21,321 bases of DNA from Oppiella nova (taxonomy: Eukaryota > Arthropoda > Arachnida > Sarcoptiformes > Oppiidae). The position numbers were made by a program, and so were the translations under genes. The notes beneath the pieces were generated by a model. That model was not told where the DNA came from, did not search any database, and worked only from the letters and a program-made list of their open reading frames with translations. The stretch spans positions 1 through 21,321 of the forward strand of contig CAJPVJ010000699.1 of NCBI GenBank assembly GCA_905397405.1, read 5' to 3'. Of the stretch, positions 19,640-21,321 are shown piece after piece. Each line of letters opens with the position of its first letter. Position 1 is the first letter of the stretch.

Positions 19640-20218
19640 AGTTTAATAAAATAATTTTAATTAAAATATATTTAAGACTGTTTTAATTGTTTTAAAAGAA
19701 TGTATGAATTTAATATTAGGTGTGCCTTTATATACGAGTCGGTGTTTAGTTAATCATTATTTTTAGTGATTTCAGTAAATTCCAGATTTATTATTCATTA
19801 ATTGGTTTGTGTATTAAGAAAACAATTATTCATCAGTTATAAGAATATTTTGTTAATTCATTTATTTTCGTAAGGTTTCTATAAATATTTGTTAAAATTA
19901 CAATGGGTCTTTTTATTAGTCATGTAATACTTTAATTATAAATACATTTCTGAAAATTATTTTACCGATACTTTTTGAAATAATGACAAAAATATAATTA
20001 TAGTTTATGAAAATATTGCGGACTAAAACAAAGTTACAATTATTTTCATGTTTAAACAACAATCTGGCACATTTTCAGTTTAATCATACAGACAGTTTAA
20101 ATTCTAAAAATATACCGGTACATTAAGCAATACACCAACACTAATCTTAAAATATAATAAACTTAGAAAAAAATATGATTACTATTTTAATGCAATTTTA
20201 CAATTAAGTTGTATGAAT
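19640..20218. other. Intergenic region between two small secreted-protein genes
   Basis: AT-rich. It contains the TATA box of the 19639 gene and must hold the 3' UTR of the 20449 gene. I see no further ORF or RNA gene. Confidence 0.6.
19727..19734 (-). promoter_or_regulatory. TATA box of the 19639 gene
   Basis: TATATAAA followed by GGC on the minus strand, 88-95 bp upstream of the ATG at 19639, is a near-consensus TATA element and leaves room for a short 5' UTR. Confidence 0.6.
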
Positions 20219-20449
20219 CTAATACTCCGGGCCAATCACATCCACAGCCTCGTAGTCCACTTCAATATCAGTGTTATTCATGCAATTCATTGTAGTTTGC
20301 GTTCAATTTAGTGTCGGTTTTGTTGTATTTGTATTCATTTGTGTTGTAGTAGTGGTCAGAGTTGTTGTCGTTTTAGGTTTACTTGTAGTGAGCGACCAAA
20401 CATTTGCAGCATATATAACCACTAACAATAGAAATATGACATACTTCAT
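20219..20449 (-). pseudogene. Short secreted Thr-rich protein gene with one in-frame TGA
   Basis: From ATG at 20447-20449 the frame encodes MKYVIFLLLVVIYAANVWSL, a strong signal peptide. A Thr/Lys/Pro-rich stretch (TTSKPKTTTTLTTTTTQ, then NTNTTKP) follows and ends at a TGA at 20303-20305 (codon 49). Past the TGA the same frame stays open for 27 more codons. They encode an acidic tail (NNTDIEVDYEAVDVIGPEY) that ends in TAG at 20219, like the acidic tail of the 18520 protein. That continuity suggests one former 76-residue ORF with a single nonsense change (pseudogene, allele or sequencing error). The 48-residue product may still be made. A TATA box is present upstream. Confidence 0.5.
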
Positions 20450-21294
20450 TTTGAATCAATTTAATATAAACTAGTTAACAATTACTAGTTTATTCATAAA
20501 TTGTACTTGGACAGGGAGCTTACTTCATAATGAGAACCTTACACACAAACATTTATATACAGTACTAGCAATAGGTCTACTTGTGATAACCAGTATATTA
20601 TAGTACATTAATGGTTAAGTAATTTTTATTAGTTTATTTATATCGATTTATTTATTGATAGATTTAGCAATATAATTAATTCTTAAGTTACGTAAAATCT
20701 TAATGTGATAATTATTATAGTATTATTATTATTAATATTTATATAAATCTATTGATGATTTAATTCATTTTAATGATGATTAACAATAATTCTCTTAACG
20801 TCTAGAATAGTATAATAATATTTATTGAAACATTAATATATAATATAAACAATATTTATTGTAACTTCGGATTAATATCGGAGTTAAAATGTTAAGAAAA
20901 TTATTTTTTTTAAAGTTTCCATAAGTGAACATATTGTATTACTTATAACGTGTTATTCAACTAGTACAGTATAACCTATCATTTATTCATCATTTATCAT
21001 GAAAACAATAAAATAATTGTGTATAAATATTGTAATCTCATTGCCAATTGTATTTTAATTCATCATTCATGTCAATCATTAAAGAAAATCAAATTAAATA
21101 ACTATAATTTTATTTTAAGTTTAAAATTTTCAATTATTATGCACATACTAAGCATATTTAATAAATAATAGAAATATACTAGCCAACAATATACAGTATT
21201 TTAAATCATATTTTATATTTCTTGAATAATTTCTATTTTCTCGTAAAAACAAATAAAACTTATCTCTAAATAAGACTAAATTTAAAACTTAAGA
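20450..21294. other. AT-rich intergenic region at the right end
   Basis: Apart from the TATA box at 20552-20559 I see only AT-rich simple sequence, with runs such as ATAGTATTATTATTATTAATA-like DNA at about 20718-20740. No gene is supported. Confidence 0.55.
20552..20559 (-). promoter_or_regulatory. TATA box of the 20449 gene
   Basis: TATATAAA on the minus strand sits 103-110 bp upstream of the ATG at 20449. Spacing and sequence are close to those of the 19639 gene, which supports both as promoters of short transcripts. Confidence 0.55.
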
Positions 21295-21321
21295 CTAATC
21301 GCTGGCATCAGATCCAGAATC
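21295..21321 (-). CDS. Possible 3' end of a further gene (acidic C-terminus)
   Basis: At the right edge the minus strand reads DSGSDASD followed by TAG (21295-21297), in a small island of higher GC than the DNA to its left. It looks like the acidic Ser/Asp-rich tail of a protein encoded beyond the window. Eight codons are too few for more. Confidence 0.3.
   Translation of the reverse strand, partial: DSGSDASD

Noticed and set aside
20303-20305. Selenocysteine codon
   Set aside because: The context is a Thr-rich secreted peptide without a redox motif, and I see no SECIS-like hairpin in the following AT-rich sequence.
20271-20474. Plus-strand 67-codon hydrophobic ORF resembling a membrane protein
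   Set aside because: It is the antisense of the Thr-rich secreted gene. Runs of ACA/ACT codons give Val/Cys/Leu on the other strand.

Overview
The window is eukaryotic nuclear DNA. It is AT-rich, its genes are split by short introns (mostly about 50-110 bp) with GT-AG borders, and every gene I can support lies on the minus strand. Codon use, intron size and gene content suggest a small-genome arthropod, perhaps an acariform/oribatid mite. That placement is inference, because nothing here is diagnostic of a species.

Positions 1-13493 hold a head-to-tail array of three tripeptidyl-peptidase II (TPP2, subtilisin family S8) genes. Reading in the direction of transcription, from right to left, copy A (13493-8392) is complete, with 20 exons and about 1,275 residues. 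Copy B (7753-2488) has the same 20-exon plan and splice phases but is damaged in exons 18 and 19. Copy C (1368 to beyond base 1) keeps exons 1-4, then jumps through a deletion into the middle of exon 17 and runs off the left edge. A and B keep the Asp/His/Ser triad and the oxyanion Asn. Neither has the two glutamates that in mammalian TPP2 hold the substrate N-terminus, so these may not be ordinary tripeptidyl exopeptidases.

The most striking anomaly is in copy B at 3187-3313. These 127 bases are a perfect, in-register complement WITHOUT reversal of the matching stretch of copy A (8963-9089), with normal sequence resuming on both sides. Antiparallel DNA cannot give this by inversion, so a computational origin is most likely. 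The same exon of copy A holds a single N flanked by a 78-bp exact duplicate, which is a contig-overlap artefact. Copy B also carries a 114-bp in-frame tandem repeat and a 128-bp frame-shifting tandem repeat nearby.

Positions 13941-17224 hold a seven-exon gene for a protein of about 952 residues. It has N-terminal RCC1 repeats followed by two degenerate PEK/eIF2-alpha-kinase-like domains, both apparently pseudokinases.

Positions 17225-21321 are gene-poor. They contain three small minus-strand genes for short secreted Ser/Thr/Asn-rich proteins: 18520, 19639, and 20449 with one internal TGA. Two of them have good TATA boxes. There are two inverted repeats (17726-17802 and 18936-19127) and a possible 3' end of another gene at the right edge.
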